DNA of 36,288 nt from positions 1 through 36,288 of the forward strand of contig JAUQOW010000015.1 in the NCBI GenBank assembly GCA_030550675.1, in the 5' to 3' direction. Origin of the DNA: Chloroflexota bacterium (GTDB taxonomy: Bacteria > Chloroflexota > Chloroflexia > Chloroflexales > Roseiflexaceae). Made by a program: the position numbers and the translations under genes. Positions within the stretch are counted from its first letter, which is position 1; the number at the start of each line of letters is the position of its first letter. The notes below the pieces were generated by a model, which was not told the DNA's origin, ran no database searches, and saw only the letters and a list, made by a program, of their open reading frames with translations. Positions 28,580 to 36,288 of the stretch are shown here, one piece after another.

Positions 28580-31500
28580 TTAGCCCGCAACTAGACGACG
28601 CACCTTGCCAGAAGCCTGCTGGCATCCTTGTGTGACAGGCGCGTGTTCTTGCGCAAATTCAACGATCCCAACGCCTACGTGTCGCAACGAAAGTTCCTTG
28701 ATGCCTGCCTGATCAAACGCCGCCACAACAGTAGGAGCCCGCGCGTCTGCCAGCACGGATGTCTTGATCACTCTCCCAAAGCCAAACGACGGATGCCAGA
28801 TTCGATCACCCGCTACATAGACGGGATGGCTGCTACAGATTTCTCCCCAAAGCTCATTGGCTTCCTTGCCATACGCGGCATCGCTCAAGAGTTTCTGGAC
28901 CAGCGGGAATAGTCGCCGGAGCGCTGCGCGCCGCTCCGTCGTCGTTTGCGGGAGCAGCGTTCGCAAGCGCCTGAGGATATCCATCAGATCACGCGGTCGC
29001 TCCTGCATAATCTTTGGTTGAAAGACCGCCAACCAGGACTCAACCGTTCTCCAGGGAAGTTTCGTCAGTTGCGGGGTGAGTTGATCATAGATCTGATCGT
29101 ATGTTTCGGGATGGTCAATTGCACACCTTTGGATGAACCTGAACGTCTCACGAAACTGAGTGTTCGAATCAAGCCATAAACTAACTGCAATCGGCGCCAG
29201 AGTTTTGTAGAACTCTGCTTGAGCAGGCGCCTGATGCGCCATACTCAGCGCACGCTTGAGCACGTCGAGTCGATCTTGTGGAGTGTCTGCGCGTATTTCA
29301 GCTTCAAACCACTTGCACCACACTATCACGTCGTATGTCGCACGTTGCGGTTTGAGACGAGCGTAGATTGTGTCAACCGTCGGCTTGTGCATCGTTCGCA
29401 AGGCGCGTAAGCAGTCAATCGCATATGTTTCGGTGTGCGGATTGCTTTGACACTCCTCCAGGTATGAGAGAGCAGCCTGCGGCTGTTCAATGTACAGGCG
29501 ATGCCATAGAGACCGCGCCTGCGCTGCGGTTTCTGAAAGATTAAAGAGAGAGCGCGCAATCCGTTCGAGTCGCTGCAAAGCGTCCGACCGTTCTTCATGA
29601 TTTTCAATATTGTTGATACAGTGTTTGAGGATATCGAGACGGGCCGCCGGCTCGTCAGCGACAATGCGTTCGGCGAAACGCTCCAAAAACCACGCAGTCT
29701 GGTTCCATCCTTTCAAGATGTTCATCCTGGGTCTCAGGACTCGGTAGATAGCCTCTGCCTGCTCTGAATCGCTCCGCAACCGGTCAATAAGGCGACGCGC
29801 CAGCTCGTGACCATGAGCGGCAGCCAGGGCGATTCTTTCGATCACATCATCAGCCAGCGCCTCGTTGCGTTCGGCGATCACCTGAGACCACTGAACAAGG
29901 GCGTCGAGGTTGCCGGATTGGTGCGCCGCATGCAGCGCAATGCGCGGATGCTCGCGGAGGATCGCTTCGGGGAATAACCGGATGATGGATTCGATGGCGT
30001 CCGCCGACCATGTCTGCCAGAATGACGGATTCGCGCTGAAACAGGCTGCGACGACCTCTGCGCGCTGATCGGGTTGCGCAGCAAGCCAGCCATGGAGCAA
30101 CGCCTGCACTCGTGCGCCATTTCTGCCGTCCTGGATGAGGTTGTCCAGTTCCTCAGCAATGAACTGCCATTCCCAGTGAGCCATGATGTCCGAGTAAATG
30201 ACGCGGGCATCTGAGAGCCTCGCGTATCGCGCAGCGTGACGGGCGTGTTCGCGGTAGCGAACAGGATCATGGAGCGGGCTTTCCGGCGCATAGAGGCGCA
30301 TGAGTTCATAGTGCGGCTCGTAGAGCATCCGTCCAGACGTGTGCGCAGATTGTTCCAGAATGCGCAACACGTCAGTCCAGGAATTGGCCTCTTCTTGCGG
30401 ATTGTTCAGGCGACGCGCGATAGTCGCACGCAGACGATGAAACTCGCTCGAGTCGGAGAGATGTTCGCGCGCACGCGCCATCAGGCGGTCAATGCGTTCG
30501 GACTCTTCAACCGCCGCGACGTCGACAAGCGTTTGCAGCATGTTCAGGAGATCGCGCGGCTGAAGCTCGAACACACCCTCCAGCATCGCCGTGGCGCGGA
30601 TCAGAAGCGCCGCCTGATGGTTCGGCGCATCCTGCAGGAGCCGCGCCGTCCAACCCTGGAGATAGGCGCCGAGCGAGGACCCCGACGCCTGGGCATGACG
30701 GATGGCGTCAAACAGGCGACCGATGGCGTATTCATCAGGCAGACGGTCCCTGAGTCCTTCCGCCTGCGTGAAGAGCCGTTCCAGCTCCTCAGTCATGCGC
30801 GCCACGACGCGCCGCCGCTGTTCCATATCGAATTGTGCGAAGTTTTCGTCGGGGACGCAGCGGCTGCAACTGTAGCAGTTGCCGCCCACGATGACTTCGT
30901 AGGTCTTGAGGTAGCCCAGCATCACAGCGCGCAGGCATTCTTTTCCTCGCGCATTGTCGATCAACCCATCTTCCCGAACGCCGACATAATCGGTCAGGAG
31001 GCGGTTATACGATGCCCAATCGTTTGCCCGACGCCTGTCGTGCACCGCCATGAATCGGTCAAGATAGTCGGCAAAGTCGTCTTCGCGCTCGAGCGCCGGT
31101 CCGCCACGCACCTCCCAGCCATAACGTAAGCACACCTCACGCCAGCCAAACCAATCGTCAATATCCGGCTTGGGGCGACCCGCCTCTCTGGCGCGTCTAT
31201 CTGCAACTTTCTTCGACGCCCGCTTCCACGCTCCCGCGTAGCCCCGCCACTGCTGCAGGGACGTGCATCCGGCAGCGGGACCATACCACGGCGCCACTAT
31301 CAGTCCGTCCAGCAGCGTTGGGCGCCAGTCGCCGGTCTGTCGATTTCGTCTGCCGTCGCTCTGGCGGATGTCGTGGATCATCTGTTCAAGATCGCTGAGC
31401 GGCATAGCGAGACGCTCTGCGAGAGGGATCAAATCGCCAGACTCGTACAATTGCTTGAATTCTTGAGACTTAATACCGCTTTTCCGCAGCAATTCGCCAA

Positions 31501-34500
31501 AATACGCATTCGAATGAAAGATGGCATCCACATCATAGACACGCGGATTGATGACGACTCCGCCGCACTGACGCATCTCCTCAATCAGCGCTTCACGCAC
31601 GTGCGCGTCGGTTGTAGGACGCACCCGATAAAGAACATCCAGAATACGCCTGATGTAGCCCGTCTTGTGTTGATATTCGTGACCGCGATCCAGGATGCGT
31701 TTATGCTCGAACGACTCGTACCCGCCGGGAATGCGTTTTGGCAAGGTTGGCCAGCTATATCTGTGATCCAGTCCTGCAATCCGTGGCTCATCAACGCACT
31801 GATCAAAGAATGCAATCGCCTCATCATTGGTGAAATAGAGCCGACCCGCAACCCTGCGAGTGACGCTGCGCAGGAACGCCCTCATAACGATGACATCTTC
31901 GCGTCGTATGTATTTCTCCGAGAGAAAGCGTTCCTGGATTTGCCGGTCGGAGGGCACAGTCGTCGTCTTGCCGAACGCTTCGATATCCTCAGCCTCATCC
32001 GGGCTGTAGTACAGAATCACGTCAGCCAGTCGCCGGTCGCGCCCGGCGCGTCCCGCCTCCTGGGCATACGCCTCAAGATTGGCTGGCGGCGTCCGATGAA
32101 TGACCAGTCGGATATTGGGCTTGTCGATGCCCATGCCAAAACCCTTGGTCGCCACCATAATGTTACATTCGCCGGTGATGAAGGCGCGCTGTTGCTCACT
32201 GCGGGTGCGACCGCTCATGTCGCCAAGCGGACGGTTATTGCTGGTCTGATGATTGTCCGGCGCGTCCTGATGCTCTTCCTCCGCCGGATCATCGCTGTCC
32301 ATTTTGCTGTGGTAGATCGCAACGCGTTCTCCGAGCGTTCGCTCCAGATACGACGCGAACCGGGTCACGCCCGCGCTGCGCCGTCCGCGTTGTGACTCTG
32401 GCGTAGAAACCTCCTTGTCTGACTCCTCCACGGTCTGATTCTGCGCAGGCTTCGGGGCGGACTGCTCCAGCGCACTCTCATCCGTCCGCCCTCCAGTCCA
32501 GGGGAGAAACACAATTGCTGCACCGGGTTCGGAATTGCGCCTGTTCGCCTCTTGCAGACGTCGGAGATCACTGATGATGGCGTCCACTTTCTCATCGGTG
32601 GTGCGGCAGACGCGCACGATCAGGTTGAGTTCGGGACGATTCGCCGACTCGATATACACATCGCCGCCCTGATCGAGTGAGGCAGGGTTCAGATCCAATT
32701 CTTCACAGAGGTCCTGACGAACGTCAGGGCTGGCGGTTGCCGTCAGGGCGATGCGCACCGGTCGCAAGCCCCGAGTGCGCAGACGATGTAGCATATTGAG
32801 ATAGCTGGGGCGGAAGTCGTGCCCCCATTGGCTGATGCAGTGCGCTTCATCAAGCGCGAGGTAGCGAATTCCGACGTTTCGGTGCGCCCGTTGCAGGCTG
32901 TTGAGCACATAACTGCGCTCAAGCTGTTCCGGTGTGACATATACCAGTTTATAATGCCCCAGTTCAATGTGTCGCAGGCGTCGCTGCCGCTCCAGGAACG
33001 GCACATCGCCGTTGATGAATGTGCTCAAGTTGCCCAGACCGTAGCGTTGGCAAATGCGCTGCTCGTACTGATCGGCCATAAGCGATTTGAGCGGGGAGAC
33101 GACAATCGTAATCCCGGGGAGGAGCATTGACGGCAGGATGTAGCACTCGCTCTTGCCGCCGCCGGTGGCGGCAATTCCCAAAATGCTCCGTCCTTTCAAT
33201 ACATGAGCGAGAATGCGATGCTGAAAGGCATGCATTTGTGGAAAGCCGAACAGCCGATATCCGATTTCATCAATCGCCGCACGAGTGCGCTCGGAGTAAA
33301 CCTTAAGAAATGTTTTCTCAAGAAATGGTTGTTTCGCTATTTTTTCGGGGTGCGTTTCCCTGGGAGTCGTTTCATCAGGAAATGTTTCCGTGGCGCGCGT
33401 GGCAGGCGAACACAACGAAATCCGGGTCTTTGCCGATGGTTCAATCTCGACGCGCGTTTCGGATACCTTTTTTACCTTCGCCCCCCTGATGATTATTTCG
33501 GCGCCATAGGTGAGCGGCGGGATTTCGACCCCGACATCCCGTCGCAAGGTCAGCGTCTGCGCCTGTTCGACGACACCAGGACAGAACTTGAAATACTGGC
33601 GCGCCCCATTTCCAGTATCGTTCGATTCGTCCTCCTGATGCACACTGACTAACTGATCAGCCAGGGCGTCACCAATACCGTTCCTGCCCCTGCCTTGTTT
33701 CTCACTACTGAATGCACCTATAAAAACGAGAGGCGCATTGTCTGGCCAGGATTGACCGCTCTGGATGCGTATCGGCTCCGAGGCGCTGTGAACCTCTTCT
33801 TCATTCTTCTGAAAGAGGGTATATGTCCATGAGAGCAGTTCATTCTCAAAATCGTGAAACGGACGATCATCCCTTTTCAACGCCGCAGCCGCCTGGCGAA
33901 ACTGTTTGTAGAGGAGCGGTTGATGCAGCGACTCACGACGTCCATTCCAGCACGTTGAACACGCGTCGGTCAGAGGGCTGCTCCTGACGTGCCCGCACGG
34001 TCCCACGATCCGGACCTGCGGATGTCTCTTCACCAATCGAAGCCGCCAATCCATCAACGCTTGAGATTTCTTCCGGTCCCCCGGCTCAATGATGATCGCA
34101 ACCGCCTGCGCTGGCAGACGCAGGATCATTGTTCCCAGGTGACATTGTCCAGCCTTGTCCAGCTCGTTAAACGAATTCGAGGCGATGAGCAGGTTCGGTT
34201 CATCAGCATCGAAGGGCGCCGCGTTGAGATCATGCCGTATCCACTGCGCCGTGCGCGCCCAGCGTTCAACATTCCTGATCGCAGGAAGCCCATTGGCATC
34301 CCGGAACGCACCAAGCCGCTCCTGAATAACATCGGCGTAAGCCTGCGCCACGCGACCGCTATAGTCAAGACACTTCCGGTTGCGATCAATGCCGATAAAC
34401 TGCACGTCCTCAATCGGAAAATCGACATCGTAGAGCGCACACGCCGTCGCCCACGTCAACAGGAAATCCATTACCCCCAGAAGTGACGTCCCTGTGCCAA

Positions 34501-34888
34501 CGCCAATATCGATAATCCGCAGGCGCGATTGCGGCAGCGCGCCTGCGCGCAGAAGATCGAGCAGACAGAGTTGAACTTTGGCGACGTTCACGGTGCAGTA
34601 ATACGCCAGATAAGCGTCAAGCTGACCGGGCGAGTCGTAATAGTCGGCGTCGAATGATTTGCCTCTATTGGAAAACTGCACCCAATCTTCCGCCAGTTGT
34701 TTGATGCGAGCATCGTGTTGCCTGAGCAGCGACATGCCGCTTTCATACCGGCGATCAGGGCGCGGTCGCTCGCCAAACAGCATCTGAAATTGAGCGCTCT
34801 CCACATACGGCGACACACGCGCGCGCCCTCCAGGAGCGATCATGGTTTCCAGAGTGGCGAGCAGGGCTGGATCGCATGCGTAGTTCAT
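28580..34888 (-). CDS. Giant fusion: Rsm22-like methyltransferase, RecQ-type helicase, helical repeats
   Basis: 2102 residues, far longer than RecQ (~600). Residues ~120-330 are a SAM-dependent methyltransferase-like domain (RIIDIGVGTGTSLLG; IIIEPGDRK...GPCGH...CSTCW), which resembles Rsm22/METTL17 proteins including the Cys-rich motif. Residues ~555-1000 are a RecQ-type helicase: Q-motif region FQHRIL, Walker A ATGGGKS (~573), DEAHCISQWGHDFRP (~680), TATAS, and motif VI QEAGRAGRDRR (~946). A Cys motif NCYSCSRC follows at ~1339. The region ~1350-1990 is helical with related ~110-residue units (RLDILK, ARSLWHRLY). A small C-terminal domain (GDRIWHPSFGFGRVI) resembles SH3/Tudor-like domains at the ends of some helicases. 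No RQC or HRDC domain was recognised. ATG follows GGAAG by 9 bases and lies 33 bases after the DUF1848 stop: one operon. Confidence 0.85.
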   Translation of the reverse strand: MNYACDPALLATLETMIAPGGRARVSPYVESAQFQMLFGERPRPDRRYESGMSLLRQHDARIKQLAEDWVQFSNRGKSFDADYYDSPGQLDAYLAYYCTVNVAKVQLCLLDLLRAGALPQSRLRIIDIGVGTGTSLLGVMDFLLTWATACALYDVDFPIEDVQFIGIDRNRKCLDYSGRVAQAYADVIQERLGAFRDANGLPAIRNVERWARTAQWIRHDLNAAPFDADEPNLLIASNSFNELDKAGQCHLGTMILRLPAQAVAIIIEPGDRKKSQALMDWRLRLVKRHPQVRIVGPCGHVRSSPLTDACSTCWNGRRESLHQPLLYKQFRQAAAALKRDDRPFHDFENELLSWTYTLFQKNEEEVHSASEPIRIQSGQSWPDNAPLVFIGAFSSEKQGRGRNGIGDALADQLVSVHQEDESNDTGNGARQYFKFCPGVVEQAQTLTLRRDVGVEIPPLTYGAEIIIRGAKVKKVSETRVEIEPSAKTRISLCSPATRATETFPDETTPRETHPEKIAKQPFLEKTFLKVYSERTRAAIDEIGYRLFGFPQMHAFQHRILAHVLKGRSILGIAATGGGKSECYILPSMLLPGITIVVSPLKSLMADQYEQRICQRYGLGNLSTFINGDVPFLERQRRLRHIELGHYKLVYVTPEQLERSYVLNSLQRAHRNVGIRYLALDEAHCISQWGHDFRPSYLNMLHRLRTRGLRPVRIALTATASPDVRQDLCEELDLNPASLDQGGDVYIESANRPELNLIVRVCRTTDEKVDAIISDLRRLQEANRRNSEPGAAIVFLPWTGGRTDESALEQSAPKPAQNQTVEESDKEVSTPESQRGRRSAGVTRFASYLERTLGERVAIYHSKMDSDDPAEEEHQDAPDNHQTSNNRPLGDMSGRTRSEQQRAFITGECNIMVATKGFGMGIDKPNIRLVIHRTPPANLEAYAQEAGRAGRDRRLADVILYYSPDEAEDIEAFGKTTTVPSDRQIQERFLSEKYIRREDVIVMRAFLRSVTRRVAGRLYFTNDEAIAFFDQCVDEPRIAGLDHRYSWPTLPKRIPGGYESFEHKRILDRGHEYQHKTGYIRRILDVLYRVRPTTDAHVREALIEEMRQCGGVVINPRVYDVDAIFHSNAYFGELLRKSGIKSQEFKQLYESGDLIPLAERLAMPLSDLEQMIHDIRQSDGRRNRQTGDWRPTLLDGLIVAPWYGPAAGCTSLQQWRGYAGAWKRASKKVADRRAREAGRPKPDIDDWFGWREVCLRYGWEVRGGPALEREDDFADYLDRFMAVHDRRRANDWASYNRLLTDYVGVREDGLIDNARGKECLRAVMLGYLKTYEVIVGGNCYSCSRCVPDENFAQFDMEQRRRVVARMTEELERLFTQAEGLRDRLPDEYAIGRLFDAIRHAQASGSSLGAYLQGWTARLLQDAPNHQAALLIRATAMLEGVFELQPRDLLNMLQTLVDVAAVEESERIDRLMARAREHLSDSSEFHRLRATIARRLNNPQEEANSWTDVLRILEQSAHTSGRMLYEPHYELMRLYAPESPLHDPVRYREHARHAARYARLSDARVIYSDIMAHWEWQFIAEELDNLIQDGRNGARVQALLHGWLAAQPDQRAEVVAACFSANPSFWQTWSADAIESIIRLFPEAILREHPRIALHAAHQSGNLDALVQWSQVIAERNEALADDVIERIALAAAHGHELARRLIDRLRSDSEQAEAIYRVLRPRMNILKGWNQTAWFLERFAERIVADEPAARLDILKHCINNIENHEERSDALQRLERIARSLFNLSETAAQARSLWHRLYIEQPQAALSYLEECQSNPHTETYAIDCLRALRTMHKPTVDTIYARLKPQRATYDVIVWCKWFEAEIRADTPQDRLDVLKRALSMAHQAPAQAEFYKTLAPIAVSLWLDSNTQFRETFRFIQRCAIDHPETYDQIYDQLTPQLTKLPWRTVESWLAVFQPKIMQERPRDLMDILRRLRTLLPQTTTERRAALRRLFPLVQKLLSDAAYGKEANELWGEICSSHPVYVAGDRIWHPSFGFGRVIKTSVLADARAPTVVAAFDQAGIKELSLRHVGVGIVEFAQEHAPVTQGCQQASGKVRRLVAG

Positions 34889-34921
34889 AGATGTGCTTCC
34901 CGACGATACGCTGCGCCGACC

Positions 34922-36103
34922 TTACTGGTTACTGCTATCGTCATTCCCTGACCGCTCTAATTGAGAAAGGAAGTTGGACTGGACCATTTCGCTGAGCGCC
35001 GATGGCTGCGCGAGCGCTTCGGTCGCACCGCCTTCGGCGCGACCTGAGCCGTCCTGCGCAGTGACGGGCGCTGACGGCTGCGCGAGCGGTTCGGTCGGAT
35101 CACCTTCAACGCGCCATAAACTATCCTGCGCAGTGACAGGCGCTGACGGTTGCGCGGGCGGTTCTTTCGGACCGCGCTTGATCAGCGCATCGTGGTGCGG
35201 ATCGTGTTTCCGATAGTATTGGAGCGCCAGGAGACGATCGCGCACAGCATAGCAATACACGCAGCCAAGCGGACAGGTGTCATACGCGCCGATGTCGCGG
35301 CTATCGTAGCAACCGCATTTGTTGCGGTTGCTGCACCACTTCAGTTTCTGCGCCTTATGGGGCCAGAGCGTGTCCAGAATGTCCTTATCCACGCACGCGC
35401 CTCGCCGAATCGGTCCAGTCGCGGCGAAATCTTCAGCGCATGTGTAGAGCGTGATGCCATGGTTGCCAGCGATCCGCGCCAGTTCAAGCGCCAGTTGACG
35501 CTTTTCCTCTTCCGAACGATCATGCGGTTGGAGGGCTGCATCGAGCCTGTGCATATTGCGGGCGACTTTCTTGTAGTTGTCGAGGAAGCTAAAATAGCAC
35601 CGTTCGGTCAACCCCTCCAGTTGTCGCGCAAGCTCTGCGAAGGTGCGCATATGCCACTGTTCATCGGTCCGATCCGTGTAGATGATCGGGTCATAGCGCC
35701 ATTGAACGTGTTTTGGCGAGTAGCGCGTCGCCAGTTCGCGAAAAACCTTGATAGACTGCGCCGGATGCGGCACGCGCTCTTCGAGGGGGCGAATAGCAGG
35801 ATCAGCGGTATAGCCATTGATCCCGAAATGGAAATAGAAATCGAGACCTCGCTGGTCCAGTTCATCGAGGTGGCGCATAAACGGCGCGTAGTTCTTAGAC
35901 CAGAAAACAATGGCGTGCACGTCCTGCGGCTGCAACGACACAGACACGACCTGCGGACCGTAAGGGTTGTAATACCTCACGTACCCTTCACGAACGCGCT
36001 CCATGAACCAGTCGCCATAGAACGCTGGAATGTCGGTGCGATATGAAGCGGAAATAACCTGTGGGGAAGAAGATCGGCTCTGAGTGGCAGCAGAATCCGC
36101 CAT
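34922..36103 (-). CDS. DUF1848 Cys-rich (radical-SAM-like) protein with a repetitive tail
   Basis: 393 residues. The start VISASYRTDIPAFYGDWFMERVREGYV and VHAIVFWSKNYAPF match DUF1848. Residues ~265-290 carry a Cys cluster (WCSNRNKCGCYDSRDIG, then CPLGCVYCYA). The CX3CX2C spacing is that of radical-SAM iron-sulfur sites, but it lies at the C-terminal side of the domain. The biochemical role of DUF1848 is unknown to me. The last ~80 residues are a low-complexity tail of three 24-residue repeats (EPLAQPSAPVTAQDG type). It is the first gene of a two-gene operon with the RecQ fusion. The start ATG at 36103 has no clear Shine-Dalgarno, but the conserved domain starts only 14 residues later, so it cannot be far off. 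Confidence 0.82.
   Translation of the reverse strand: MADSAATQSRSSSPQVISASYRTDIPAFYGDWFMERVREGYVRYYNPYGPQVVSVSLQPQDVHAIVFWSKNYAPFMRHLDELDQRGLDFYFHFGINGYTADPAIRPLEERVPHPAQSIKVFRELATRYSPKHVQWRYDPIIYTDRTDEQWHMRTFAELARQLEGLTERCYFSFLDNYKKVARNMHRLDAALQPHDRSEEEKRQLALELARIAGNHGITLYTCAEDFAATGPIRRGACVDKDILDTLWPHKAQKLKWCSNRNKCGCYDSRDIGAYDTCPLGCVYCYAVRDRLLALQYYRKHDPHHDALIKRGPKEPPAQPSAPVTAQDSLWRVEGDPTEPLAQPSAPVTAQDGSGRAEGGATEALAQPSALSEMVQSNFLSQLERSGNDDSSNQ
34996..35185 (-). repeat. 72-bp coding tandem repeat in the DUF1848 tail
   Basis: The anchor GCGCTGACGG / GCGCCGATGG recurs at 34996, 35068 and 35140, an exact 72-bp (24-codon) period, so the reading frame is preserved. Confidence 0.85.
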
Positions 36104-36145
36104 AGCGTTGTCGTCGTTCTGGAAAACGGACCTTGCTTGAAGAGC

Positions 36146-36174
36146 ACTATAGCAGCGATGCTTGAGACGGACAA
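36146..36174 (-). promoter_or_regulatory. Probable promoter of the DUF1848-RecQ fusion operon
   Basis: On the minus strand TTGTCC (36169-36174), a 17-base spacer and TATAGT (36146-36151). The -35 is a 4 of 6 match, the -10 is 5 of 6. The leader to the ATG is about 35 bases. In the remaining bases to 36288 I see no gene. Confidence 0.6.
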
Positions 36175-36288
36175 GGGAACGTTCGTGGCGATTTTGTAGC
36201 GAAATGGAAGCGATTTGGTTGCGGAGGCGACCTTCCTGCGTTCCGTGTGCGACGCGTTGGAGGGCGAGGCGACGACGCGCCCGGGGCG

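Noticed and set aside
30236-32395. Plus-strand ORFs of 297 and 340 aa opposite the RecQ fusion
   Set aside because: Shadow frames of a well-supported helicase gene; no family motifs.
36175-36288. Gene at the right edge
   Set aside because: No start codon with a ribosome binding site and no recognisable protein segment in the last 114 bases.

Overview
The window looks like chromosomal DNA of a high-GC thermophilic Chloroflexota bacterium, most likely a Roseiflexus-type filamentous anoxygenic phototroph. This is an inference. It rests on the GC-rich coding style, the xxLPLV-type motifs on exported proteins, the DnaJ-HspR pair, and intergenic regions packed with dispersed repeats. No rRNA, phage module, transposase or CRISPR array is visible.

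Layout, left to right. (1) 1-3.3 kb: the 3' end of an ACR3 arsenite exporter, a methylglyoxal synthase (minus strand), a Tat-exported glucosaminidase-like protein, and an M20 peptidase. (2) 3.3-9.4 kb, minus strand: a cyanophycin-synthetase-like protein with a degenerate ATP site, then a 1514-residue secreted protein ending in near-identical cadherin-like (tandem-95) repeats, with a strong promoter and terminator. (3) 9.4-17 kb: a HerA-type ATPase, a membrane TPR protein, a histidine phosphatase, a polyprenyl synthetase and a DUF190-CBS protein, separated by repeat-filled gaps. (4) 17-21.7 kb: an FHA protein convergent with gltX, gltX divergent from uvsE, then a repeat and a small unknown gene. 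(5) 21.8-25.7 kb: an amidase/M15 peptidase fusion, a 105-bp tandem array, and a 2-oxoacid dehydrogenase E2. (6) 25.9-27.9 kb: a heat-shock unit (DnaJ-type co-chaperone, HspR repressor, RbsD/FucU protein) under a promoter carrying a HAIR-like operator. It is divergent from a tRNA-Leu/tRNA-Gln unit with a clean terminator. (7) 28.6-36.2 kb, minus strand: a two-gene operon encoding a DUF1848 Cys-rich protein and a 2102-residue fusion of an Rsm22-like methyltransferase, a RecQ-type helicase, long helical repeats and a small terminal beta-barrel-like domain. This operon is the best candidate for an undescribed system.

The intergenic DNA has a clear architecture. At least five repeat types recur: short elements with inverted ends (TAGGAAGATCAAyC...GGACAA) embedded in heptanucleotide arrays; hairpin-forming GACGCAAAGG elements at gene ends; an exact 105-bp tandem array; a several-hundred-bp multi-hairpin element present twice in opposite orientation; and a shared ~45-bp block. 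Many lines of the ORF track fall in these repeats or are shadows of real genes and were left out.
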